Positions 27,705 through 37,714 are shown, counted from the stretch's first letter. The stretch: DNA of 61,060 nucleotides from Thraustochytrium sp. TN22 (GCA_013306675.1 JABLUY010000218.1:1-61060); one strand, 5' to 3'. Notes: generated from the sequence alone by a model not told the origin. Translations and numbers: made by a program.

Positions 27705-29249
27705 TTAGGAGCTGGCCTTGTCGATGCAGATGGTGCGGGGCTTGATGTCGTCAAAGGTGGAGTGCATGAGAGCGATGATGAAGTGGAGATCGTCGAGGAG
27801 GCCGTCGTCGAGGCAGGGCGGCGCCTCGAACTCGCTCTTGAGGACGGTGCCACTGGCGGCTGCAGCCTTGCGCAGGTCGAGCTCCTTCTGCACGGTGCCG
27901 ATGAAGGCGCCAGCGGCGAGGAATCGTGTGAGCGACCACTTGTTGGTGAGCTTGTCGGCGCGGAGTGCCTTTTGCAGGCGCTTGCGGAGCGAAGAGCGGT
28001 CGCGCACGGGGCGGTCGACGGGCGGCTGCAAGCCGGCCGCGAGGGCCTCGCGGACGAGGTCGGCGTGGGCGCCGTTGAAAAGGTCGAGGATGGCCTTGAA
28101 GGGTGACTTGTGCTCCTCCTGGAGGTAAACGCAGAGGAGGAGCGCAATGTTCTCGTTCCAGGTGAACTTGCGCTTCTGGCGGTCGTCGACGTCGACGACG
28201 TAGCCACCGTCCATCTCGCGCAGGCGGCGCATGGCACGCAGGCTGCGCTCGACGTCCTCCTTGGGGATGCTCTGCCGCGGGTGGCAGGTGACTTCCTCGG
28301 CGTCCGCGGCCGAGGAGGCACTGGCGGCGGCCGGGGACGAGGGCGCTGGCGACGACGAGGCGCCGCGGGACTTGCCCTGGCGGGCGGCGGGCTTGTCGGA
28401 TTTCAGGACGGGTTCGCTCTTGGTGCGCTTGGCCTTGCGCTGCGGCGCCGTAGTGTCGGCGTCGGCGTCGGCGCTGACGGCGTTGGCGGCGGAGCGCTTG
28501 CGGCGGGCCGGCTTGGCGGCAGCGGTGTTGGGGCTGGCAATGACCGGCGCGGTGGCGGCGGTGTTGGCGGGGCCGGCGTTCGCGGGCGCCGAGTCGGCGG
28601 AGGATGCCGTCATCCAGGCCATCCAGTCCTCCTGAGACTCGGGATCGCGCGTAAAGTAGAGGGTGTCCATCTCGTCGAGGGAGAGGGAACGGCCGCCAAA
28701 GTGCGACAGGCTGCCGTAGATGGGCGCGGTCTGGTGCTGGTGCTGGTGCTGCTGGTTCTGGTGCAGCTGGGCCTGCATGTGCGAGAGAGGGTCGTGCTGG
28801 AGCTGCTGCTGGAAGACAGCGGCAGCCTCGGGCTGCACAAAGGCGGCGGGCGAGGCGAAATGGGGGTGGTCCGGCTGGAAGACGGCGCCCTCGTCGTGCG
28901 CAGGGTGCGAGTCGTAGGACCCGGGCAGGGCGGCGTCCATGGCTTGGTCCTCAGCAGCGGGAATGAAGAACTCGGAGAAGAGCTGCGCCGTGGTGCCGTT
29001 GGCCGGCCCTTGGGGCGCGACCTGCTCCGGAGCGCCACTGTTATGCATGACGAGGAGGGAGGGCTCGGGGAAGAAGGCGTCGGGCGCCGGGAGCTGCAGG
29101 TCACTGATGCTGGTGGAGAAGGAGTCTGCCGGCTTGAAGGAACTGGTGTAGGTGGCGACCTCGGGGTCGGGCTCGACGCTGAGGTGGTCTGCGAACAGGT
29201 CGTGCAAGGTCTCCTCGCCCTCGAATGCTACGAGCACGCGGTCCTCCAT
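27705..29249 (-). CDS. Putative nuclear protein with Gln/His-rich activation-like region and C-terminal helical domain
   Basis: 514 aa from ATG 29249 (MEDRVLVAFEGEETLHDL). The N-terminal half is acidic and hydrophobic with Gln/His runs (NQQHQHQHQ), as in activation domains. Two basic clusters, PARRKRSAAN and PQRKAKRTKSEP, look like nuclear signals. After a Ser/Ala linker the C-terminal 180 residues look folded: ERSLRAMRRLREMDGGYV, KFTWNENIALLLCVYLQEE, SSLRKRLQKALRADKLTNKW and LHFIIALMHSTFDDIKP. The TWNENIALLL-to-LRKRLQ arrangement loosely recalls Myb/SANT-like helical domains, but I cannot assign a family. Transcription regulator is a reasonable guess, no more. It borders the 6-kb repeat block on its 5' side. 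Confidence 0.6.
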   Translation of the reverse strand: MEDRVLVAFEGEETLHDLFADHLSVEPDPEVATYTSSFKPADSFSTSISDLQLPAPDAFFPEPSLLVMHNSGAPEQVAPQGPANGTTAQLFSEFFIPAAEDQAMDAALPGSYDSHPAHDEGAVFQPDHPHFASPAAFVQPEAAAVFQQQLQHDPLSHMQAQLHQNQQHQHQHQTAPIYGSLSHFGGRSLSLDEMDTLYFTRDPESQEDWMAWMTASSADSAPANAGPANTAATAPVIASPNTAAAKPARRKRSAANAVSADADADTTAPQRKAKRTKSEPVLKSDKPAARQGKSRGASSSPAPSSPAAASASSAADAEEVTCHPRQSIPKEDVERSLRAMRRLREMDGGYVVDVDDRQKRKFTWNENIALLLCVYLQEEHKSPFKAILDLFNGAHADLVREALAAGLQPPVDRPVRDRSSLRKRLQKALRADKLTNKWSLTRFLAAGAFIGTVQKELDLRKAAAASGTVLKSEFEAPPCLDDGLLDDLHFIIALMHSTFDDIKPRTICIDKASS

Positions 29250-29834
29250 CCCGGTTTGCTGCGAAGGCCGATCTGCTGCGTCCGCTGACTTCTGACTGGC
29301 TGTCCGATTCGGTCCCTCTTCTTGTCGAGCTGTTGCGGGCTATGCTTGCTCGAGCTCGTTGCGGTTCTGCTTTGGCTCGGTTCTCTTGCAGCGGGGGCCT
29401 GAAACTCCCTCCGTGCGGGACCTGCGGCTCAGCGCTCGCACTCGTGCTCGCGCTCGTACCACCTGGCTCTCGCGCAGTCTTGGCTGGCGGTCTGCTTGCT
29501 CTTCGCCTTTCTCGCCCTGTCCCAGGCGGGTAGGTGCAGGTGCCGACTGCACTACGCGGGCTCGCTGACCGCGGTGGCCGCCGCGCTGAGCTCGACTGAC
29601 TGCCGGGGGCGGGCCTTCGCTCTCTGCGCGGGCCGGCCTCCCGCCGCCGCCGCCGCCGCCGCGCCCGCGTCGATCTCGCGCGCCGACCTCGCTCGGCTCT
29701 GCGCGCGTTGAGCACGGACAGCCGGACTCGGCAGCCAGACAGACAGACAGCCAGACAGACACACAGACAGCCGGGTAGGCCAGGCCAGCCGAGCCAGCAG
29801 CCGGAGACCTCGGCCCTCCGCGCTCGGCCCGCGG

Positions 29835-29887
29835 AGGCGCGGCGCGGCGCGGCGAGGCGCGGCGCGGCGCGGCGCGGCGCGGCGCGC
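29835..29887. repeat. GGCGC pentanucleotide array
   Basis: About ten units of GGCGC with one GAGGC variant, inside the gene-free block. Same unit as the arrays before UBA1 and the CNB gene. Confidence 0.7.
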
Positions 29888-30820
29888 CGCCGCTGCGAGC
29901 TCGCGCTGCGCGGCGCGGCGCGAGGCGCGGCGCGATGCGATGCGCTCTGCCGCGCTGCGCTGATTTGCTTTGCGGGCTTGCCTGCCGCTGCTGCGGCCCA
30001 GGGGAAGCAGCGGCGCAGGCAGGCAGACATAACAAACATCAGGCGGCAGCAGCGGGGCATGCACGCGCCAGGCGCGAGCAGGCGGGGGCAGCGCGCGAGT
30101 CACGGCCGCGGGCCCGCGCGAGGCGAGGCGAGGCGGGCGAAGCAGGCGGAGGCCAGCGGGGCGCGGCCCGCGGGGCCGGCGCGGCACGGCGGGCGGCGGG
30201 CCGCGGCGGAGCTGGCGCGGCGGCGCAGCGAGGGAGGGAGAGGCGGCCGGCCGGCAGGCGGGCAGGCAGGCAGGCAGGGGCAGCGGCGGCACAGCGGCGC
30301 TGCGGGGCCGGCCCGCGCTTGGCCCCGCAGTGGAAGCGCCCGCGCACAGTGGGACGGACGGAGGGCGTCCCGGGCGCGTGCACTGCGGCGGGGCGGCGGC
30401 GCGCTGCGGGGTGCGAGTCCGGGCGGAGCGCCGCGGCGCGATGCCTTGGCCAAGCGTGTGCGAGGGAGGCGAGCTAGCTAGAGGCGGCGAGCGCGAGCAC
30501 GAGCGGCGGCCAGAAGAAGCCATGGCCAGCGAAGAGCGAAGCCAAGCTCGCGCGAAGCGGACGTAACGAAGGCAGGGTGGCGGGTGGTGGGTGGACGGAC
30601 GGATGGATGGATGGATGGGTCTGCAAGGGTGGCCACGGCGCGCTCGACCGCCGTCGGGGCGCCGTCGATGTCGATGCAATCCTGCGCTCGGCAGGCCGGC
30701 GGCAAGCGCCGAAGGCGGGCGGGGAGACGCCGTGTGGACGCGCTTGATGAGCAAGTTCGAGTTCCGAGTCCCGTCGAGACTCGGGTCTCCCTTGCCGCCC
30801 AAGATTTTGAAGAGGCACTG

Positions 30821-30847
30821 GCAGGCAGGCAGGCAGGCAGGCAGGCG
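30821..30847. repeat. GCAG(G) tetranucleotide array
   Basis: About seven units of GGCA. It is the reverse complement of the GCCT array at 33190-33256, so the two could pair as a long inverted repeat. A shorter GGCA run lies at 30260-30279. Confidence 0.7.
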
Positions 30848-31566
30848 CCCTTCAGTGGTAACGCCTTGCGGCGCGAGAATCTCACAAGCATCAGTGCTCC
30901 TGCAGCGCAGCGCAGCGCAGCGCGCAGCCCGGCTGCTGCCTGCCTGCAGCCCGGCCGCGCGGCGCGCTGGCTGGCCGGGGCGGCGCGCTGACTGCCACTG
31001 GCTGGCAAGCCGCGGCCAGCGCGGGGCACCCGCGCTGCGAGCGAGCGAGCGAGCGAGCGAGCATGCGAGAGAGCGCACGCCTACCCGCCGCAAGCACGCA
31101 CGCACGAAGCACAAGTGGTGGTGGTGGTGGCAAGCCAAGCAAAACAAAAGCCCTCAGAGAAAAGAAGGCCACGGCGCAGCCACGGCGCGGCGCGGCGCGA
31201 GAAAATGCGTGTCCGCAGCGACGCAGCCGCCTCGGGCACGGAGTTTACAATCAAGTTCAGGTTCGTTGTCTTTGCCTGGCCCTGGCTGCCGGGCTTCTGG
31301 CAGACCAGAGCAACACGGAAGGTTCGACCGAGCCTTGGCGCTCCCTGGCGGTCCCTGGGCACCTGGCAGCAGCGCGCTCAGGCTGTGGCAGCGCCAACGA
31401 CTCGGAAGCAGCCAGGGCTGCCGGCTGGCTGGCTGTTTGAGGGTCGCGCTGTAGGCTGACAGACAGAAGCTAGCTTGGCTCTGCACGTCGCGTCGCGCCG
31501 ACTGCGGACGCTCCCGGCACTGGCAGCAGAGCTGGCAATCGCCGACAGACCGGCCCCGGCAAGCTG

Positions 31567-31685
31567 CCCGCCGGCCAGCCGGCAGGCCGGCGGGCCGGCC
31601 CGCCGGCCTGGCCTCGCAGTGCCAGCCGGCTGGCCGGTCGGTCGGTCGGTCGGCCGGCCGGCCGGCCGGCCGGTCGGTCGGTCAG
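31567..31685. repeat. CCGG/GGTCGGTC palindromic repeat cluster
   Basis: Dense self-complementary GC sequence: CCGGCCAGCCGGCAGGCCGG, then GGTCGGTCGGTCGG, GGCCGGCCGGCC and GGTCGGTC again. It should form strong hairpins. No coding content. Confidence 0.65.
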
Positions 31686-32246
31686 CTCGCGCAGGTTGAG
31701 CACAGCGCTGGCGCGGACGAACACAGCGGCGCGGCGCACGGACCGCAGCTGCTTCGAGTGCGACGCGAGCCAGCCCAAGGCGGCGCCGACCTCGCGCCAA
31801 TCGTGCCCCGCCTCGCCCCGCCCCACCACAACCAACCCAACCAACCAGCACACGACACGTTCTTGGGGGGAACGGCGATGATCCGGGAGTCTTTGCTTTT
31901 TGCTTGCCAGTGCTTTTGCTCGCTGTGGACGGATCCTGGTCTCTGGCCTGGAGCGAGCGGCCGCGGAACAGACAGGACAAGCCGCCCAGCTCGAGAGGAA
32001 ACCAAGTCCGATTTTTGCCAAGTTTTGACGCGACGCGACGTGATGCGCCGGGGCAACGCGACGCGGGCAACGCGACGCGCGCGGCCTCGGAGCGCCGCGA
32101 GGCGCGAGGCACTTCGGAGAAGCGGGGGCGGCGCGCGTGCCTGCGCGCCTGGTCTCAGTGCGCCCGCACGTTGCGTTCAGCTCCGCCGAACACTGCAATC
32201 GACCGATCGGCCACGATGCATCCATGAGCGAGCGAGCGAGCAGTGC

Positions 32247-32289
32247 ATCGATCGATCGATCGATCGATCGATCGATCGATCGATCGATC
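32247..32289. repeat. (ATCG)n array
   Basis: About eleven perfect units of ATCG, a self-complementary tetranucleotide able to form a cruciform. A shorter copy lies at about 33822-33848 (GATCGATCTGTCGATCGATC). Confidence 0.8.
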
Positions 32290-32824
32290 ATCGGGCGCAG
32301 TGCCGCGCTCGCTCGGATGGCCGGGCTGCGGTCTCGAGATTGAGGGCGCTGTGTCACTCGGATCAGGCGCTGCCGAGTCGCCAGCGGAGGTAGCCCACCC
32401 ACCTGCGGCTGACCCAGACCTATTTCCACTGGGCCACTGGCAGCTCGGCGAGCTCGCCCCCCTAGTAGTGTACGCCTGCTACGACACGCCGCACTGCAGT
32501 GCAGACCGCACTGCTGCGCCAGCCAACTTGAACGCAGGCCTCGGCCCCACCGTGACGGGTGCCCCACCCCCCACACCCGCCCCTCCGCTGTGCCACGTGC
32601 GGGCTTGCCCCCGGTGGCCACGCGGTCACTGTCGACAGGAGGTGGGGCTGCGACACGCGCAGTCCCACCGTGGCCGCGCCAGCGCTGCGGAGCGGCTCCC
32701 GCCTCCCGGTTGCCTGGCAGGCATCCGCGTCAGCCTAGACTCAGCCGTCAGCTCGTCCGCCGGCCCGGCGCCCGCCACGGACACTGTCTGGAGGGCAGGG
32801 CTGCCTCGTCGCACGCGGCATGGA

Positions 32825-32825
<1 letters not shown>

Positions 32826-32859
<34 letters not shown>

Positions 32860-32860
32860 G
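32826..32860. repeat. (GCAC)n array
   Basis: About nine GCAC units of alternating purine/pyrimidine sequence, favourable to Z-DNA. It is immediately followed by the GTCGC array. Confidence 0.75.
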
Positions 32861-32861
32861 C

Positions 32862-32920
32862 CGTCGCGTCGCGTCGCGTCGCGTCGCGTTGCGTCGCATC
32901 GCATCGCATCGCGATGCGAC
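32862..32920. repeat. GTCGC / ATCGC pentanucleotide array
   Basis: About eleven 5-nt units changing from GTCGC to GTTGC to ATCGC along the array. The drift suggests sequential slippage. The same unit occurs before the Cu-ATPase and vWA genes. Confidence 0.75.
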
Positions 32921-33188
32921 ATCGCGATGCTGGAGCTGGGCGGCCAGCGCCACGGCGGCCAGCTCCCAGCTCAGCCAGCTGAGCAGAGCGCAGCAGAGCG
33001 CAGCAGAGCGGGCGCACGCTCGGGTCCGGCGGAGCGGGAGCAGGCCGGGCGGCTCCCGGCCACTTGCGACTTTCCTTTCAGTCTTCAGATGAATGTTATG
33101 CGCTGCAATGCCTGCCATCCGGCCTCGCCGCGCCAAGAAGTGAACTCCGCTCGCGGCGCCTCCAGCGGCCCCGTCGAAGATCGTCGTT

Positions 33189-33189
<1 letters not shown>

Positions 33190-33235
<46 letters not shown>

Positions 33236-33256
33236 CATGCCTGCCTGCCTGCCTGC
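33190..33256. repeat. (GCCT)n array
   Basis: About sixteen GCCT units with one GCAT variant at about 33236. Reverse complement of the GGCA arrays 2.4 kb to the left. Confidence 0.8.
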
Positions 33257-34086
33257 GTGAGCCAGCGGGCTGCGCGGCGCGGAGCAGACCGGCTCGGCTC
33301 GGACGCGGCTCGGGCGGGACACTGCACGGCGCCGGCCTGGCCGCGGCGGGGCCGGGCGGCAGCGCGGCGCCGCTGCGCGACCGCGGCCCCACCGGGACAG
33401 CACAGCAAGCTGCTGCAGCTTGCTGCAAGCTGGGAGACGGCGGCGGGCGCGGCGCGTCGTGGCGCAGTGCGGCGGCGCGGCGCGCTCACCGTCGCTGGCG
33501 GTGGAGCCTCGCCATCGGAGGGCGTGCGCCCAGTCTAGCTAAGGTAGTGCTTGGAAGTGGACTGCACTGCTCCGGTGGTGGCCGGTGGTCCCACGGCTGG
33601 TTGCGCCTGGTAGCGTTCCCTGGAGAGTGGAAGGCGCTCTCCCTGGGTCTTGGAAGCACAAGGGGTTCGGAGGGCCTTGCCCGCTTGGCGCCTCGACGCC
33701 TCGTGCGGCCTACCCCCCTGCCCTCGCCGCGCCGTGACGGTCGCGCGGCGGCTGCCCATGGCGGCTGCTACGGCGTCGTGACACGCGCTCGCTCCCTCGC
33801 TCGGTCTCTCGGTCGCCGACAGATCGATCTGTCGATCGATCGATCGAACCTCGACCAAAGGCAACGATCTTGGCCGCAGCCCCCACTTTACTTTCCCCAC
33901 TTGAGAACTAGTTGGTACGGCGAGAGGGCGTGCGCCGGCCAGGCAGGGCGATCTGATCAGCCAGCAAGTGGAGGACTTGGAGACCGCGAGGCGTCCATTG
34001 CCCCGGCGCTGCTGCGTTGCCAGCCAGCTGGGCTGCGGCCGGGCTGCTCCGCAGCGCAGCAAGCGGTAGTTGTTTGGAGCGTGAAG

Positions 34087-34176
34087 CCGCGCGAGGCCGC
34101 CGCGCGAGGCCGCCGCGCGAGGCCGCCGCGCGAGGCCGCCGCGCAAAGCCGCCGCGCGAGGCTGCGCGAGGCCGCC
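34087..34176. repeat. 13-nt tandem repeat GCGCGAGGCCGCC
   Basis: Six or seven copies of a 13-nt unit with small changes (CAAAG for CGAGG in one, a shortened last unit). Being a 13-mer it does not preserve frame, so it is not a protein repeat. Confidence 0.75.
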
Positions 34177-35140
34177 TTCAAGTGAAGTTGTGGTGGCGTC
34201 CTGCCACCTTTTTTGACAGTGAGTGGTTTCTTTCGTTGTTTTCGCCGGCCCGGCCCCGGCCGCGCCCGGCGGCCGCGCTCGCCGGCCTGCCTCGCGGGGT
34301 GAAAATTCTCAAACAAGTCGATGAAGAGCACAGTGCAGCTCGCCTCTCTGCAACTTGAACGAAGGGACGCCGCACCGTGCTCCGCGCTGCGCTCAGCTCT
34401 CTTGCTGGCCGCTGGGACCGGATTTAGAGTTAAACGTTAGGTTCGTGGCGGCTGATGCTTGCGACACCTGCGATGAACTCGACGAAAGCCTTGAGGCGGC
34501 ACGACCGCGAGCCCGCGCGACAGCAAGCAGGCCAACCAACCGACCCGGCATTGGAAGACGTCTGCAGGCTGCATCTTCTTGCCATCCACTGCACGACACG
34601 CGTCGCGCACTGGCTGCACTGGCAGCCTGCAGGCTGCAGCCTGCTCCGGCAGCTGATTCGCCGTGCCGCACTGCATCTTCTCACCAGCCACTGCACGACA
34701 TACGCCCTTGCGTGCATCATGCTACGTCATTTCATTTGGCAGCACGCTGCAGTGCAGCCCGGGCATGCTCCGGCAGCTCACATTCGCCGTGCTGCAGCGT
34801 GCCGTCACCGCACTGCACTGCAGTCTGCACGCGCACCCAGGGCGCGAGCGCGTCATTAGCACACACCTCGGGTGGGCTCGCGCAGTGGCCCTTCGGCGCC
34901 GCGGCGCGCCGGAAGCCCGGAGAAGCGAGCGAAGCTTCAGCCGCGCCCGCGCAGCTGAGCGGGCGCCCTCGGGCGCGCGCGCGCTCGCTCGCGCGCAGAC
35001 GGGCAAGCGCTTGCGGCACGCGAAGGCGGCGCGGCGGCGGGCAGGGCAGCGGGCGCCAGGCGCGAGCTTCGGCGCGGCGCAGAGCCGAGCGCGGCGGCGA
35101 GGCGCGGCGCGGAGGTCGGCCGTTGGCGCCTGGGCGAGCG

Positions 35141-35180
35141 AGCGCAGCGCAGCGTGGCGCAGCGCAGCGCAGCGCAGCGA
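35141..35180. repeat. GCAGC/GCGCA array before proteasome gene
   Basis: Pentanucleotide GCGCA/GCAGC units end about 23 bp before the ATG of the proteasome gene, so they lie in its 5' leader. Confidence 0.6.
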
Positions 35181-35203
35181 CCTGTCCAGCAGGCCTGAGC
35201 AGG

Positions 35204-35845
35204 ATGTCGCCCCCCGGCACGCTCAAGCAGGGCGAGGTGGACCTGGGCACGTCCATCATGGCCGTCAGCTTCGGCGGCGGCGTCATCGTCGGCGCTGACA
35301 GCCGCACCTCGACCGGCACCTACATCGCGAACCGCGTGTCCGACAAGCTCACGCCCGTGCACGACCTGGTCTACTGCTGCCGGTCCGGCAGCGCAGCAGA
35401 CACCCAGGCCATCTCCGACATCGTGCGTACTCAGCTCGGCAGCCACGCCGTCCAGCTCGGCCGCACGCCCGCCGTCAAGACCGCCGCCAAGCTCTTCCAG
35501 CGCTACTGCTATGAGTACAAGGACCGCCTCATGGCCGGCATCATCTGCGCCGGCTATGACCCGGTCGAGGGCGGCTCTGTGTATTCCATTCCGCTCGGTG
35601 GCGCCATGATCAAGCAGCCCTTTGCCATCGGCGGCTCCGGCTCCACCTACATTTACGCCTACTGCGACGCGAACTTTAGGGAGGGCATGACCCGCGACGA
35701 GGCACACGCCTTCGTGAAGAAGGCGCTCGCCCATGCCATGGCGCGTGACGGCTCCTCCGGCGGCGTCATTCGCACCGCCGTCATTGACGAGAACGGCGTC
35801 GAGCGCTTCTTCACCCCGGGCAACGAGCTGCCCTTTACGCTTTAG
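35204..35845 (+). CDS. PSMB6: 20S proteasome subunit beta type-6 (beta1, caspase-like)
   Basis: 213 aa from ATG 35204 ([15 protein letters not shown]). Catalytic beta1 subunit of the 20S core, cleaving after acidic residues. The N-terminal 15-residue propeptide is removed autocatalytically at Gly15/Thr16; Thr16 becomes the nucleophile. Family motifs: [20 protein letters not shown] (Asp17 equivalent), [14 protein letters not shown] (Lys33 equivalent), [37 protein letters not shown] and [15 protein letters not shown]. All active-site residues are intact. The residue after the catalytic Thr is Ser where Thr is usual in beta1. The propeptide is shorter than in animals. The frame is open upstream to 34355 but that is repeat translation. 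Confidence 0.95.
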   Translation: MSPPGTLKQGEVDLGTSIMAVSFGGGVIVGADSRTSTGTYIANRVSDKLTPVHDLVYCCRSGSAADTQAISDIVRTQLGSHAVQLGRTPAVKTAAKLFQRYCYEYKDRLMAGIICAGYDPVEGGSVYSIPLGGAMIKQPFAIGGSGSTYIYAYCDANFREGMTRDEAHAFVKKALAHAMARDGSSGGVIRTAVIDENGVERFFTPGNELPFTL

Positions 35846-36262
35846 CTCTAGCTAGCTGAAGCCAAGCCGCCTCTCTCCTCTCTAAGCTAACAGTAAACCC
35901 ACCAATGATGACACCGCAAGCAGACAGACAGACAGACAGACAGACACACGCACGAGCCTTGCGAGTCTGGCTGCTGGCTGCTGACTCATGCTGGCTGGGC
36001 TGGTTTTGCGCGTGCCACAAGGCCAGTTCACTCATACGACAGGGCACGGCAGTTCCTGTTACGATAATTAAAATTCAACGTTGGTGCATTCTTCGCTGCA
36101 GGTGGCCATGGCATGCCATCATGATGGGCGCTTTTGAGCTAGCCAAGTGCGTCGGTTGCGTGCCAGTGCCAAGTGGTCGTTAGATCTTTTCGCCACTGCA
36201 AAGCGGCAGTCAGCCAGCTAACGTTAGATCTTGCCAAGGTCCGCACAAACGCGCCAACGAGC
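35846..36262. other. Intergenic between PSMB6 and the PUB protein
   Basis: AT-richer 3' flank with a GACA array at 35921-35946 and a TAATTAAAATT patch at 36064-36076. It includes two copies of GCTAGCTAACGTTAGATCTT-like sequence fragments (TTAGATCTT at about 36180 and 36226). No gene. Confidence 0.4.
35921..35946. repeat. (CAGA)n array
   Basis: Six CAGA units downstream of PSMB6. Similar runs occur at 29738-29770 and 17822, each near gene 3' or 5' flanks. Confidence 0.7.
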
Positions 36263-37669
36263 ATGGAGGAGGACGCCGCGCGGCTCGTGGCGGCGCTGCA
36301 GGCGGAGGCGGCGCGCGAAGACAAGGCCGAGGCCGCAGCAGCGGGCGAGGAAGAGGAGCGAGATGAGCTGACGGCCAGCGCCGGCGCCGGCGCCGCAGAA
36401 ACCGCAGCGCTGCGCACGCTGGCCAGCATCGTGCGCAACTTAGAGCAGCGCGGCGACGACCCGCGCTACCGCTCGCTGCGCATCGGCAACGAGGCGCTCG
36501 AGGCGCGCTTGCTGCACTTTGCCGCGGCGCACGACCTGCTCGTCTGGCTCGGCTTCTGCAAGGGCGCGGAGGCCTATGAGCTGCCGGCGGACTTTGACGC
36601 CGACAAGGTGACGGCCGTGCGTGACGCCGTGCAGGACGCCGCACCCGACCTCAGCCAGGGCAAGCGCGCGCGCACCACCGCGCCATCGCCAGCGGACGAC
36701 GACTCGGCAACCGCAGTAGCAGCAGCAGCAGCAGCAAGCGAGGCGCCCGCCACCGCCGCCGAGGGCGCGCAAGACGAGGATGCGGACCCGGGGCTCACCA
36801 TCTTTTGCGACGCATGCGGCAAGGCGCGCATATTGGACAAGGAAGAGCGCGCGACGCTTGCGCCCAACTACGAGGACGAGACCTGGATCTGCTCCAGCCT
36901 GCCGCGCCTGCGCGCCTTGGGCGGCTGCGACGCCGTTGACGATGAGATCAGCGCCATCGCCGGCCCCGTCATTGGCCGCGTGCTCGCCAGCCTCGACATC
37001 AAGACGCGCTCGCAGCTTGCCGCGCGCGACGTTGCCCAGTTCGACGCCGGCGAGCACGCTGGCATCCTCGAGTTCACCATCCGCCGCGCCCAGGAGCTTG
37101 AGCTCGCCGACCACATGAACGAGGTGCTCGGCGACTCCGCGCCTGAACGCCTCACCCAGCTCGCTGCGCTTGGCATTGGTGCGCCCGTCGACCTGCTCGA
37201 CCACAAGCCTGACGCGCTTCTGCTGCTCTTCGCCTCGCGCCTGCCCGAGGTCGACCCGCCCGACCTCGACGAGATCACCGCCTGGCAGCTTACCGCCAAG
37301 GAGAAGATGGACGCATACCCCTGGCTCTCTGCCTGGTCCGCCGTGCACGCAGCCGCCGAGGCCGAGGCTGAGGCTGCGGACGCTGCCGAAGCAACCGCTG
37401 CCACCTCTTCGTCTACGTCTTCTTCTTCTTCTTCTTCGTCGTCGTCGTCGTCGTCGTCTTCCTCCTCCTCTTCCTCGTTGTCGTCGGCGGCACCGGCACC
37501 AGCACCAGCATTAGCATCAACATCAACATCAGCACCAGCACCAGCACCAGCCCCAACACCAGCACCACCAGCATCAGAACCAGCCGCCCAGGCCGCGGCG
37601 AGCTCCTCGTCTGCCACCGCCAACACGGACGCGCCTTCCAGGGACGCAGCCACGGACGACGCGATATGA
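36263..37669 (+). CDS. PUB-domain and CW-type zinc-finger protein
   Basis: 468 aa from ATG 36263 (MEEDAARLVAALQAEAA). Residues about 45-125 form a PUB/PUG domain (LRTLASIVRNLEQRGDD, RYRSLRIGNEALEARLL, FCKGAEAYELPADFD), which in PNGase, UBXN6 and HOIP binds the C-terminal tail of the AAA-ATPase p97/VCP. Residues about 175-225 match the CW zinc finger order C-x2-C ... W-x-C ... C (FCDACGKARIL, ETWICSSL, GGCDAVDDE), which in other proteins reads methylated histone H3K4. A helical region follows (DIKTRSQLAARDVAQFD to YPWLSAW). The tail is low complexity: about 30 Ser, then Ala/Pro/Thr. The combination suggests linking p97 to chromatin, but that is inference. CW is missing some usual aromatic-cage residues. 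Confidence 0.75.
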   Translation: MEEDAARLVAALQAEAAREDKAEAAAAGEEEERDELTASAGAGAAETAALRTLASIVRNLEQRGDDPRYRSLRIGNEALEARLLHFAAAHDLLVWLGFCKGAEAYELPADFDADKVTAVRDAVQDAAPDLSQGKRARTTAPSPADDDSATAVAAAAAASEAPATAAEGAQDEDADPGLTIFCDACGKARILDKEERATLAPNYEDETWICSSLPRLRALGGCDAVDDEISAIAGPVIGRVLASLDIKTRSQLAARDVAQFDAGEHAGILEFTIRRAQELELADHMNEVLGDSAPERLTQLAALGIGAPVDLLDHKPDALLLLFASRLPEVDPPDLDEITAWQLTAKEKMDAYPWLSAWSAVHAAAEAEAEAADAAEATAATSSSTSSSSSSSSSSSSSSSSSSSSLSSAAPAPAPALASTSTSAPAPAPAPTPAPPASEPAAQAAASSSSATANTDAPSRDAATDDAI

Positions 37670-37714
37670 GATAGTAATAATTTGAACTCCTCTACTACCC
37701 AAGCACGACCGGCG

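Larger units (their letters stand above)
29250..35203. other. 6-kb gene-free block of simple repeats
   Basis: I find no credible gene. ORFs here are Arg/Ala/Pro or repeat translations such as RSID, ACLP or AGRQ and appear on both strands at once. The block is a mosaic of arrays of GACA, GGCGC, GGCA, GCGA, CCGG/GGTC, ATCG, GCAC, GTCGC, GCCT and a 13-nt GCGCGAGGCCGCC unit, separated by unique GC-rich sequence and short AT-richer patches (for example 31860-31930 and 34200-34450). The right end is the leader of the proteasome gene. Non-coding RNA, an origin or structural chromatin are possible, but nothing specific is visible. Confidence 0.6.

Noticed and set aside
29552-31147. 531-codon minus-strand ORF in the repeat block
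   Set aside because: Arg/Ala/Pro/Cys/Leu content from GC repeats, with equally long ORFs in other frames; no domain.
32243-33538. 431-codon ORF starting in the ATCG array
   Set aside because: It translates the arrays themselves (RSID, THAR and ACLP repeats) and continues through arrays on both strands.
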